NCBI GenBank assembly: GCA_965204835.1
Contig: OZ242017.1
Coordinates: 2,418,001-2,482,000 of the forward strand
DNA: 64,000 nt
Source of the DNA: VXMT01 sp965204835
GTDB lineage: Bacteria > Chloroflexota > Dehalococcoidia > UBA2979
Direction of reading: 5' to 3'
Shown: piece by piece, positions 52,379 to 60,577 of the stretch
How the letters are laid out: every line of letters starts with the position of its first letter
How positions within the stretch are numbered: position 1 is the stretch's first letter
Made by a program: the position numbers and the translations under genes
Notes under the pieces: generated by a model
Told to the model about the DNA's origin: nothing
What the model saw: the letters and a program-made list of their open reading frames with translations, nothing else
The model's database searches: none

Positions 52379-52638
52379 CGCTGCCGTGGTTGACGGCTGC
52401 CACTCTAATGTCGAAACTCCCGTCGGGCGCAATGCCCAATGCTCCCCGCCGTCCGGTTCCTTCGGGAGTCGCACTGCCGGGGTTTTTCTGTGATTGGACT
52501 CCCTCGACACCTGTCTGTATGCGGTGCTCACCACCTCTGGTGTCATCGCCTGACGCGCGAGGACTACAACGAGGTGCGCGACCGAAGGAGCTACTCCGCT
52601 AGTTCATAGGCCACGGGTGCTCGCGCGCGAGCTCTGAC
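52361..52638 (+). repeat. 19-bp direct repeats bounding a 240-bp insert at the trkA 3' end
   Basis: CTCGCGCGCGAGCTCTGAC occurs at 52361-52379, forming the trkA end and stop, and again at 52620-52638. The 240 bp between have no complete gene. They contain an inverted repeat (ACTCCCG...CGGGAGT), a T-run after GGGG near 52490, and a short frame ending YNEVRDRRSYSASS with a Cys/His-rich stretch. This is suggestive of an insertion or integration scar that preserved trkA. No transposase is visible. Confidence 0.7.
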
Positions 52639-52695
52639 AGTGCGCGGCCGGGGTATCGTGGAAGTGGCGGATCACACCGCCACGGAGGCTCGGCC

Positions 52696-53877
52696 ATGAC
52701 ACCTGCGATTCCCCGCCCGCTGCGCGCGCTTCTCGCCACGGCACTGCTCGCCCTCGCCGCGCTGGCCGGCGCCTGTGCGCCGGACGACACACCCGGCGCG
52801 CTCCACGTCGTCACCATCGACCGCCAGGTCGACTTCGTCCTCGAGCGCTACATCGACCGCGCGCTCGACCATGCCGAGGAGACCAACGCCCGAGCCGTCC
52901 TGGTGCTCATCGACACGCCGGGCGGCGAGATCGAGGCGATGAAGCGCGTCGTGGGGCGCATCGAGAACGCCGCGACGCCCGTCATCACCTACGTCGGGCC
53001 CGCCGGTGCCGAGGCTGTCTCGGCCGGCACGTTCGTCGCCATGGCCGGCCACGTCGCCGCGATGGCGCCCAGCACCACCATCGGCGCGGCCACGCCCGTC
53101 ACCGCCACCGGCGAGGACGTCGAAGGCGCGCTCGGCCGCAAGGTCACGAACGACACCGTCGCCTTCGCCCGCGGCGTCGCCGAGCTGCGCGGGCGCAACG
53201 CCGACTGGGCCGAGGAGGCCGTCCGCGACGCCCGCTCCGCCACCGCCGACGAGGCCGCGGACCTCAACGTCGTCGACCTCGTCGCCGCAACGGAGACCGA
53301 CCTCATCGAGGCCATCGAGGGCTGGGAGGTGGAGCTCATCGGCGGGCGCACGGTCGAGCTAGAGCTCGCGACGGCGCCGCGCGTCGAGAACGCGTTCAAC
53401 CCCTACGAGCGCGTGCTGGCGATCGTCAGCGACCCGCTCATCGTCTCGCTGCTGCTCCTGGTCGGGATGATCGGACTGGCGACGGAGCTGTTCTTCGCCC
53501 CCGGCAGCTTCGTACCGGGCACGGCCGGAGCGATCGCGCTGCTGCTCGCGTTCCTCGGGCTCGGCACGCTGCTGCCGGGCGAGACGGCGATCGCCCTCGT
53601 CGGCCTGGCCGTCGTGCTGGTCGTGCTGGAGCTGTTCATCCCCACCGGGGGCGTCCTTGGCGCGGGCGCGGCCATCGCGCTCGCCATTGCCGTCGGCATC
53701 TGGATCGGCGGGGGCGGCACCGAGGTCGGCATCCAGCGCGTGCTGACGCTCGTGCTCGGCGCCATCATCGCGATCGCGCTGCTCATCGGCGCGTTCGTCG
53801 GCGTGATCGCGCTCCGCTACCTCGCCCCGACGCGCAAGCCCGATGAGGACGCGGGCACGCCCGAGGGCTACCGGTAA
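52696..53877 (+). CDS. NfeD-type membrane serine protease
   Basis: The 393-residue protein starts with a signal peptide (RALLATALLALAALAGACA) with a possible lipidated Cys. It has a ClpP/SppA-like protease domain with the Ser in GAEAVSAGTFVAMAGH and a candidate Lys in GRKVTNDTVAF, then four to five membrane helices. It seems to lack the soluble OB domain of long NfeD proteins. These proteases act with stomatin-like proteins; a slipin is encoded at 56567-57451. TATCGT (52654-52659) and a 7-bp hairpin (52664-52683) precede the GGAGG site. Confidence 0.9.
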   Translation: MTPAIPRPLRALLATALLALAALAGACAPDDTPGALHVVTIDRQVDFVLERYIDRALDHAEETNARAVLVLIDTPGGEIEAMKRVVGRIENAATPVITYVGPAGAEAVSAGTFVAMAGHVAAMAPSTTIGAATPVTATGEDVEGALGRKVTNDTVAFARGVAELRGRNADWAEEAVRDARSATADEAADLNVVDLVAATETDLIEAIEGWEVELIGGRTVELELATAPRVENAFNPYERVLAIVSDPLIVSLLLLVGMIGLATELFFAPGSFVPGTAGAIALLLAFLGLGTLLPGETAIALVGLAVVLVVLELFIPTGGVLGAGAAIALAIAVGIWIGGGGTEVGIQRVLTLVLGAIIAIALLIGAFVGVIALRYLAPTRKPDEDAGTPEGYR

Positions 53878-53926
53878 GGGGGCGGGGCACCGCCACCCCC
53901 GTGGCGCGGCGCTCCAGCCTCGAGGG

Positions 53927-56536
53927 CTACTGGCCGCGCCCGAACGTGATCTTGCGAATCACGTTGCCCCTGTCCGTGACGAGCAGGGCCCCGTCGGGAA
54001 GCGCGAGGATCCGCGCGGGGCTCCACAGCTCATCCGCGACGATGGAGAGAGCGCCATCACGGGTCACCCGCACGACCCTGTCGTAATGCGAGTCGACCAC
54101 GTAGAGCGCCCCGTCCGCACCCACCGCAATCCCGTTGAGGGCACGCGAGAGCTCGCCCCCATACTGGAAGTCCGGCGTCCTCAGGACGGTCGAGACGTTA
54201 CCCCTGTTGTCGAGCACTCGAATGCCGCCGTACTCAGTGAAAAAGACACTGCCCTCGTGATCGATCGCCATGCCGTCCGGCGAGAAGAAGTACGCGCTGT
54301 GAGCGGGGCCATCCCGGTCGGTGAAGTTCACATAGCCCCCTCCCTCACGCGGCAGCGGAGTCCCCCCGGCAATCGTCGAGACAACGCCGTCCGGCGAGAG
54401 CATGCGAATCCTGCTGTTGCCCCGTTCGAGGATGAGCAAGTTGCCGTCCTGATCGAAGGCCAGGTCCGTCGGCTCGCGGAACCGAGCCTGCTCGGCCGGG
54501 CCGTCGCGGTGGCCGGCGAGGTTTGGTTCGTCCAGGTCATACACCGGGCCGCCTCCCGCGACCGTGGTTACCGTGCACTCCGGCGAGATCCGGCGAATGC
54601 GATTCCCTTCGGAGTCCGCCACGAAGATGACGCCCGCATCGTCTACGGCTACGCCCTGCGGCTCGGCGAATTGCGCCTCGTCGCACTCCCCGTCCAGGGC
54701 GCCCCTGCCGTTCCCCCCGGCGATCGTCGTCACCATCCCATCGGGAGCGACGCGGCGTATCGCGTGGTTCAGCGAGTCGGCGACGATGACGTTCCCGCCG
54801 GCATCCAGCGCCATGCCCCACGGCCGGTCGAAGAGCGCGGCGCCGGACGGGCCGTCGGCGAACCGGGTCACGCCGCTGCGCGTGCCGCCTGGTCTGCCGG
54901 CGAAGACCTCGACGCGCACGCCTGCCTCACGGGGTATCTCGCGATGTACGGCGAGCGCGAGACCCGGCGTCCCACCGCTGCTGTCCGGGAGGACGATCCG
55001 GCGGATGACGTGGTTCCCCTCGTCCGCCACGAAGAGCACTCCATCGCCCGAGAGGGCGATCGCACCCGGCTCACTGAACTGCGCCCGATCCAGCGAGCCA
55101 TTGGTGTAGCCGGGGACGCCCGTCCCGGCCACCGCGACCAGTTCACCGTCTCCTGTCAGCTCGACGATCTGGTGCCGGCCCATGTTGGCGATGTAGATCC
55201 GGCCGTCGTCATCCACCGCAAGACCCACCGGCCTGGCGAGCGTTCCTCCCAGCCCCGGGCGCATGTCCTGACGGAGCGTCCGCACGACGCCGTCCGTCCC
55301 GATCTTGCGGACGGCGACGTTGTAGGGACCCTGCACCGTCTCGAGGACGTAGATCGCCCCGTGCCTGTCGATGGCGATCCCCAGCAACTGGAAGAACTGT
55401 GCCCGTGAGCGTGGGCCGTCCCGCTGCCCCGCCGTCGACGACCCGGCGAACGTCGAGACCCAGCCCGAAGGCGAGATCCGCCGGATGCGCCGGAGATGCT
55501 CCATGACGTAGAGGTCCCCGAAGTCATCGATGACGATGCCGATCGGAGAAGTGAACCTGGCCTCCGAACCGGGGCCGTCGGCGAAGGTGATGCGCTCGCC
55601 CTCGGCGTCGCGCTGTCCGACGAAGCTGCCGCCTCCCGCCACCGTCGTGACGTACCCGTCGGGCGCGATCTTGCGGATGCGGTGGCCGTCCGTGTCGGCC
55701 ACGTAGATAGAGCCGTCGGGGCCTATCGCCACATCCATCGGCCCGGCGAACTGCGCCGTGTCGGCCGGGCCGTCGCGCACGCCCAGCCCGTTGCCGCCCG
55801 CGACCGTGGTCACTGTCCCGTCCGGCGCGATCCTCCGGATGGCATGGTTATAGCGCTCGGCCACCACCACGCTGCCGTCGCGGTCGACCTCCAATCCCAG
55901 CCCAACACTCGAGAAGTAGCGGGTGAACTGCGCCTCACTCCCCGGCCCGTCCACATATCCCCGCACGCCCGGCTGTCCCGCCACTGTCGTGACCGGGCCC
56001 GCGGGCAGCGGGACATCGAGGCGGATGTCGCCGAAGCGCTGTCCGTCGTGGGTGATGCCGTCGTCGAGGAGCAGGCGGACCGTCCCGAGCGCTAGCCACG
56101 AGCCGCCCGCGGGCCGGGCGCTGATGTAGATGATCTCGGGCCGCGGGTGCTGCCAGACGCGCACATCGATCAGGATCGGCGGCTCCCAGCCCGGCACGGG
56201 CACGCCGAGTTCGATGTCGCCGTAGCTGTAGCCCCGGGAGCTGACGCCATCGTCCAGCGCCAGCGGAACCATCCCGACCGTTCGCCAGGATCCGCTCGCC
56301 GGGCGCGCGCCGACGTGGATGGTGCTTGCGTCCTCGACGTCCTGCCAGACACGCAACTCGACCGCGACCGTGTCCGCGCCATGCTCAGTGGCCCCGGAGT
56401 GCGACGCGACGGACACGACGAGCGTGACGGCCATCCCGAGGAGCAGGAGCGTCCTCAAAAGGTCACTCGCGAACCGGGCTCCCAGGCCCTGTACTCGAGG
56501 CACGAGGACGCGCCCGACTCGCGGTCCACGCCGCAC
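53927..56536 (-). CDS. Secreted NHL-repeat beta-propeller protein
   Basis: The 869-residue protein has an N-terminal membrane helix or signal (LLRTLLLLGMAVTLVVSVAS). Two related repeats of about 60 residues follow (ELRVWQDVEDASTIHVGARP and DVRVWQHPRPEIIYISARP), then at least nine NHL repeats of the form VTTVAGG...DG...AQF..P.G.A. Two six- or seven-bladed propellers are likely, exposed outside the cell, perhaps for binding polymers or proteins. No catalytic motif is evident. The paired N-terminal module is one I associate with environmental Chloroflexota. Confidence 0.85.
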   Translation of the reverse strand: MRRGPRVGRVLVPRVQGLGARFASDLLRTLLLLGMAVTLVVSVASHSGATEHGADTVAVELRVWQDVEDASTIHVGARPASGSWRTVGMVPLALDDGVSSRGYSYGDIELGVPVPGWEPPILIDVRVWQHPRPEIIYISARPAGGSWLALGTVRLLLDDGITHDGQRFGDIRLDVPLPAGPVTTVAGQPGVRGYVDGPGSEAQFTRYFSSVGLGLEVDRDGSVVVAERYNHAIRRIAPDGTVTTVAGGNGLGVRDGPADTAQFAGPMDVAIGPDGSIYVADTDGHRIRKIAPDGYVTTVAGGGSFVGQRDAEGERITFADGPGSEARFTSPIGIVIDDFGDLYVMEHLRRIRRISPSGWVSTFAGSSTAGQRDGPRSRAQFFQLLGIAIDRHGAIYVLETVQGPYNVAVRKIGTDGVVRTLRQDMRPGLGGTLARPVGLAVDDDGRIYIANMGRHQIVELTGDGELVAVAGTGVPGYTNGSLDRAQFSEPGAIALSGDGVLFVADEGNHVIRRIVLPDSSGGTPGLALAVHREIPREAGVRVEVFAGRPGGTRSGVTRFADGPSGAALFDRPWGMALDAGGNVIVADSLNHAIRRVAPDGMVTTIAGGNGRGALDGECDEAQFAEPQGVAVDDAGVIFVADSEGNRIRRISPECTVTTVAGGGPVYDLDEPNLAGHRDGPAEQARFREPTDLAFDQDGNLLILERGNSRIRMLSPDGVVSTIAGGTPLPREGGGYVNFTDRDGPAHSAYFFSPDGMAIDHEGSVFFTEYGGIRVLDNRGNVSTVLRTPDFQYGGELSRALNGIAVGADGALYVVDSHYDRVVRVTRDGALSIVADELWSPARILALPDGALLVTDRGNVIRKITFGRGQ

Positions 56537-56566
56537 CCTCTGGGCCGACGCCCGCGCGCGAAGTCG

Positions 56567-57451
56567 CTAGCTGTCGCCGTTCGCGCCCCCACCGCCGTCG
56601 CCATTGCCGCCCATACGGGACATGCCGGACAGCGTGTCGCTGAGCCCGCCGGCGACGCTCGCGAGGTCCATCGGGATGATCCACTTCGTAGACTCGCCCG
56701 CGCCGAGCTGCTTCATCATGTCCAGGTACTGCAGCCCCATCGTCTTCGAGTCGACGCCCTGCGCCGTCTCGTAGATGCGCTGCAGGCCGATCGAGAAGCC
56801 CTCGGCCTCCAGGATCTGCGCCTGGCGCGAGCCCTCCGCGCGCAGGATCTGCGACTCGCGGACGCCCTCGGCTTCGAGGATGGCGGACTGCTTGTTGCCC
56901 TCGGCGACGTTGATCGCCGCCTGCCGCTCGCCCTCGGACTCGGTGATCTGGGCGCGCTTCGTGCGGTCCGCGGTGAGCAGCTGCGTCATCGCGTGCTGGA
57001 TGTCGGCCTGCGGCGTGATCTCGCGGATCTCCACCGAGCGCACGTCGACGCCCCAGCGCACGGTCTCCTCGGAGATCTTGACCTGGAGCCGCGTGTTGAT
57101 CTCCTCGCGGCGGGCCAGCACGTCCTCCACGGTGAGGTCGCCAATGACGGCACGCAGCGAGGTGGTCGCCAGGTTGCGGACGGCGACGACGAAGTTGTTG
57201 ATGTTGAGCACCGCGTCATCGGGGCTCATGACCTGCAGGAAGACCACGAAGTCCACGTCGACGAGCGCGTTGTCCTTCGTGATCGAGGTCTGCTTGGGCT
57301 CCTCGATGACGAACTCACGCAGGTCGACGCGCTGCCCCTGGTCGATGAACGGGATCAGGATCACCAGTCCCGGCCCGCGAGTTCCGATGTGACGACCCAG
57401 GCGGAAGATGACCGCCCGCTCGTACTGCCGAACGACATTGATGAAGAACAT
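56567..57451 (-). CDS. SPFH/slipin (stomatin-like) membrane protein
   Basis: The 294-residue protein begins with a short hydrophobic N-terminus (MFFINVVRQYERAVIFRLGR), then the band-7/SPFH domain (GPGLVILIPFIDQGQRVDLRE, TVEDVLARREEINTRL). A coiled-coil repeat region follows, with EAEG-type heptads (EAEGVRESQILRAEG). The C-terminus is Gly/Asn-rich. It forms membrane oligomers and is probably the partner of the NfeD protease, although separated from it by the NHL gene. AGGAGGAG precedes ATG 57451. Confidence 0.92.
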   Translation of the reverse strand: MFFINVVRQYERAVIFRLGRHIGTRGPGLVILIPFIDQGQRVDLREFVIEEPKQTSITKDNALVDVDFVVFLQVMSPDDAVLNINNFVVAVRNLATTSLRAVIGDLTVEDVLARREEINTRLQVKISEETVRWGVDVRSVEIREITPQADIQHAMTQLLTADRTKRAQITESEGERQAAINVAEGNKQSAILEAEGVRESQILRAEGSRQAQILEAEGFSIGLQRIYETAQGVDSKTMGLQYLDMMKQLGAGESTKWIIPMDLASVAGGLSDTLSGMSRMGGNGDGGGGANGDS

Positions 57452-57475
57452 CCCCGCTCCTCCTACGACGCTCCG

Positions 57476-57481
57476 AGTATA
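57476..57481 (-). promoter_or_regulatory. -10 element TATACT for the slipin gene
   Basis: TATACT on the minus strand lies 24 bases before the start; TTTGGC is a possible weak -35, 16 bases upstream. Confidence 0.5.
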
Positions 57482-57533
57482 GCCCCACTCGAGCACGCCA
57501 AATGAACCCATCCGATCCGCGGCATATCCGCGT

Positions 57534-57539
57534 ATGATT
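57534..57539 (+). promoter_or_regulatory. -10 element TATGAT for the repeat-IspH gene
   Basis: TATGAT lies 62 bases before ATG 57602 and is divergent from the slipin promoter. Confidence 0.45.
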
Positions 57540-57601
57540 GGCGTGGTCGTTGGACAGATCGCGTGCAACGCGCGACGCTACGTGGGAGCGGGAGGGCGTC
57601 G

Positions 57602-59377
57602 ATGCCGAACCGGACCTCCGGCGACCCGTGGCTGGACGCGCTGGCACACCCCATCCGGGGCGCGGTGCAGCGCGTCGCCGGCGTGGTGCGCGAGGCCGAC
57701 GGACGCGTCTCGGACGCCCTCGGCAGCAAGCGCGAGGCCGCGCTCGGCCTCTACGAGGCGCACGGCCACCGCATCCCCTCCCCCGCCGTCCGCGCGGTCC
57801 GGCTCGTGCTCCCGCCGCGCATGACGCATCGCGGGTGGTCGCCGGGCCGCGACGACCTCCTGGTCGACGTGCTGACCGAGCCACTCATGGATGCCGTCTC
57901 GCAGGTCCGCGAGGCGGCCCGCGACGCAGACTCGCGCGTGTCGGGGGTCGTCACCCGGACGCGCCAGGAGGCGGTCGAACTCTGCGAGGCCCAGGCCCAG
58001 CGCATCCCGCCCCCGGCGAAGCGTGTCGTCGACCTCGTGCTCCCGCCGCGGATGACCCATCCCGGCTGGGCGCCCGGCCAGGACGAACTGCTCGTCGACG
58101 TCATCACCGAGCCACTCATGGAGGCCGTCTCGCAGGTGCGCGAGGTGGCCCGCGACGCCGACTCTCGCATGTGGGAGGCCATCAGCCGCAAGCGCCGTGA
58201 GGCCCTCGACCTCTACGGGGCGCATGCCCATCGCATCCCGCCCGCGGCACTGCGCATGGTCAGCCTGATGCTCCCGCAGCGCATCGACGTCCTGCCGTCG
58301 CGCGAGAATCGCCCGGATGGCGGCCGCGCCGCCTGGTCCTCCACGGCGCTGCGAGGGCGGCCGCGCGGCCGGCGCGTGGCGCCTCCTCCGCTCCGCCATA
58401 CCTCGGTCTCGCACACCCCAACCGCCGAGCCGCCGTCACGCCACCACACGCGCGTGGCGCCGCACACGCTGCTCATCGCCGCGCCGCGCGGCTTCTGCGC
58501 CGGCGTCGTCCGGGCCGTCGAGGCCCTCGAGATGATCGTCGAGCGCGAGCCGCCGCCGATCTACGCGTTCCACGAGATCGTGCACAACCGCCACATCGTC
58601 GAGAGCTTCGAGGCGCGCGGCGTCGTCTTCATCGACGACCTTGCCGACGTGCCCGAGGGCTCGCGCGTCGTCTTCAGCGCGCACGGCGTCTCGCCCGCGG
58701 TGGTCGAGGAGGCGGAGCGCCGCCGCCTGAGCGTGATCGACTCCACATGCCCGCTCGTGACGAAGGTGCACCTGGAGACCCGGCACGCCGCGAAGCGCGG
58801 CTATGAGGTGCTCCTGGTGGGCCACCGCGGCCACGACGAGACCGTCGGCACCCTCGGCGAGGCGCCGGACCGCACGCGCGTGCTCGAAGAGCCGGCCGAG
58901 GTCGCCGCGCTCGGCGAGATCGAGCGTCCCGTCTTCGTCGTCACGCAGACGACGCTCTCGATGGACGACACGGCCGGGGTCATCGACGAGATCCGCGACC
59001 GCTACCCGGCCGCCGAGATCCGCAACGACATCTGCTACGCCACCACCAACCGCCAGCACGCCGCGCGCACCATCGCGCGGCAGGCCGACCTCGTGCTCGT
59101 GGTGGGCTCGCGCAACTCCAGCAACTCGATGCGCCTCCGCGAGGTGGCCGAGGACGCCGGCGCCACGGCCTACCTCGTCGACGGCATCGAGGACATCGAC
59201 CCGGCCTGGTACGAGGGCGCCGAGGTCGTCGGCCTCACCTCAGGCGCCTCCGTCCCCGACGAGCTCCTCGACCCGATCATCGATGACCTCAGGGCGCGCG
59301 GCGTCACGAAGGTGCAGCCCGTGGTGCTGACCGAGGAAGACGTCGAGTTCCGGTTGCCGGACGGCCTCGAGGCGTAG
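57602..59377 (+). CDS. ispH: HMBPP reductase IspH fused to an N-terminal triple-repeat domain
   Basis: In this 591-residue protein, residues about 288-591 are a complete IspH, the last enzyme of the MEP isoprenoid pathway. The three cluster cysteines are in APRGFCAGVV, DSTCPLV and NDICYATTNRQ, with HEIVHN, GHRGHDE and SRNSSNSMRL. Before it come three tandem repeats of about 75 residues (8-85, 86-162, 163-230) sharing LLVDVxTEPLM, VREAARDADSRV, AHxHRIP and LPPRMTHxGW, then a basic proline-rich linker. The start ATG 57602 has a strong GGGAGGG site. A possible inner start, GTG 58454, has no ribosome site, so a true fusion is favoured. Confidence 0.9.
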   Translation: MPNRTSGDPWLDALAHPIRGAVQRVAGVVREADGRVSDALGSKREAALGLYEAHGHRIPSPAVRAVRLVLPPRMTHRGWSPGRDDLLVDVLTEPLMDAVSQVREAARDADSRVSGVVTRTRQEAVELCEAQAQRIPPPAKRVVDLVLPPRMTHPGWAPGQDELLVDVITEPLMEAVSQVREVARDADSRMWEAISRKRREALDLYGAHAHRIPPAALRMVSLMLPQRIDVLPSRENRPDGGRAAWSSTALRGRPRGRRVAPPPLRHTSVSHTPTAEPPSRHHTRVAPHTLLIAAPRGFCAGVVRAVEALEMIVEREPPPIYAFHEIVHNRHIVESFEARGVVFIDDLADVPEGSRVVFSAHGVSPAVVEEAERRRLSVIDSTCPLVTKVHLETRHAAKRGYEVLLVGHRGHDETVGTLGEAPDRTRVLEEPAEVAALGEIERPVFVVTQTTLSMDDTAGVIDEIRDRYPAAEIRNDICYATTNRQHAARTIARQADLVLVVGSRNSSNSMRLREVAEDAGATAYLVDGIEDIDPAWYEGAEVVGLTSGASVPDELLDPIIDDLRARGVTKVQPVVLTEEDVEFRLPDGLEA

Positions 59378-59379
59378 GG

Positions 59380-60063
59380 GTGCCCACCAAGAACCCTTGG
59401 TCCAAGCTTCCAAACCGCCGACCTTACTTGCTCCCAATCGATCGGGAGGCCGTGCAAGCACATGCTCGGAGCGGCAGCGTAGCGAGGGCACCTGAGAAGT
59501 TCGGCCTCCATACGGAGTTGCTGCCCACTCCGTTCATCGGTAACCCAAGCGCCCGAGTTGTGATCCTGAACTTGAATCCGGGCTTCTCTGAGCAGGATGA
59601 GGCAGACTACTCGAAGCGAGCGTTCCGCGGAGCGGCTCTGCAGAACCTCACTCACAAGGCCCCTGGTCTCGCATTCTTCCCTGTCGATCCGAAGTTCAGC
59701 AGCACTTCTTCATACGACTGGTGGCACAAGAAGCTCCGTTGGCTCATCGAGGATGTCGGTATAGACGCCGTGGGGAACGGCGTCTTCTGTGTACAGGCGT
59801 ACCCCTACCACTCGCGTGAGTTCGCCAGGACTGTTGATGTTCCGTCCCAGCGCTACACCGAGAGCATCCTCCAAGAACGGATGAGACGCCGGGCCCTCGT
59901 GATCGGCATGCGTGCGAGGCGAGACTGGGAATCCGCAGTGCCGGGACTCGCGTCCTACGATTCTGCCCACTGGCTGAAGAACGCACGAAACCCAACGCTG
60001 AGCCCCGGGAACCTCGATTGCTATGACGAAGTCGTTTCCGTGCTGAAACGGAAACGCAGCTAG
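59380..60063 (+). CDS. Uracil-DNA glycosylase-fold-like hypothetical protein
   Basis: The 227-residue protein has ARVVILNLNPGFSEQDEADY, which recalls the GxNPG motif of uracil-DNA glycosylase-like proteins, and a later ALVIGMRARRDWE strand. The catalytic residues of known UDG classes are not evident, so function is open. The GTG start lies 2 bases after the ispH stop. Composition is clearly lower in G+C than ispH, suggesting an inserted gene. It converges with the HicB-like gene by a 4-base overlap. Confidence 0.6.
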   Translation: MPTKNPWSKLPNRRPYLLPIDREAVQAHARSGSVARAPEKFGLHTELLPTPFIGNPSARVVILNLNPGFSEQDEADYSKRAFRGAALQNLTHKAPGLAFFPVDPKFSSTSSYDWWHKKLRWLIEDVGIDAVGNGVFCVQAYPYHSREFARTVDVPSQRYTESILQERMRRRALVIGMRARRDWESAVPGLASYDSAHWLKNARNPTLSPGNLDCYDEVVSVLKRKRS

Positions 60064-60251
60064 GCTCCAACCAACTGGATCGCTCGATGGTGGTCTGGGT
60101 CGTCCTCGTCAAAGTGGGTTCGGACGGCCTCGCGGGCCATCTCGCGAAGTTCATCGAAGGTGTCAGCCTCAGTGAAGATCGAGTGGCCGACCGCGCGCGC
60201 CGTGTAGCCGCCCTCGCGCGCCTCCGCGACCTCGAAGACGATCTCGCTCAC
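60060..60251 (-). CDS. HicB-like small protein
   Basis: The 63-residue protein has an N-terminal beta hairpin and helix (IVFEVAEAREGGYTARAVGHS, DTFDELREMAREAVRTHF) matching the HicB-like fold often mis-annotated as a 2-oxoisovalerate dehydrogenase subunit. There is no DNA-binding tail. It overlaps the DUF2442-like gene by 4 bases. The pair has toxin-antitoxin-like architecture, but neither shows a toxin active site. Confidence 0.75.
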   Translation of the reverse strand: MSEIVFEVAEAREGGYTARAVGHSIFTEADTFDELREMAREAVRTHFDEDDPDHHRAIQLVGA

Positions 60252-60577
60252 TCGTCCTCCGTGTCAGGCTCTGCCGTCTGCAGGGTGTGGAGATCGAGGG
60301 CTCGACCCTCGCGCTTCGCCTGGAGCCACCGACCGAGCGAGCTCTGACTCTCGGCGGATGCTCTGCCCGCGATGAGATCTTCGACACTGATGTCCTCGTC
60401 AAGGTCGGGCCAGTGGATACCCTCGCCGCTGCCGACGAACCTCCAGTTGTCTCGCTCTGCGTCGGTGGCATGGACCAGCCGTGGGTACCATGCCAGTGGG
60501 ACCGAGATCGTCCGTCCGTCCGTGAGTTCAGCCGTCAGCGTGTCCTCGCTGACGGCCAGTGCACGGCCGCCGCTCAC
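60248..60577 (-). CDS. DUF2442-domain protein
   Basis: The 109-residue protein matches DUF2442 (LTAELTDGRTISVPLAWYPRL, WRFVGSGEGIHWPDLDEDISVEDLIAG). These proteins often occur beside small HicB-like or DUF4160 partners. Here it overlaps the HicB-like gene downstream and the DUF6941-like gene upstream by 4 bases each, so it is co-transcribed with the pyruvate dehydrogenase operon's tail. Function is unknown. Confidence 0.8.
   Translation of the reverse strand: MSGGRALAVSEDTLTAELTDGRTISVPLAWYPRLVHATDAERDNWRFVGSGEGIHWPDLDEDISVEDLIAGRASAESQSSLGRWLQAKREGRALDLHTLQTAEPDTEDE

Noticed and set aside
53843..55408. 521-codon plus-strand frame across the NHL gene
   Set aside because: Composition matches a shadow of repeated NHL codons; no signal peptide or ribosome site.
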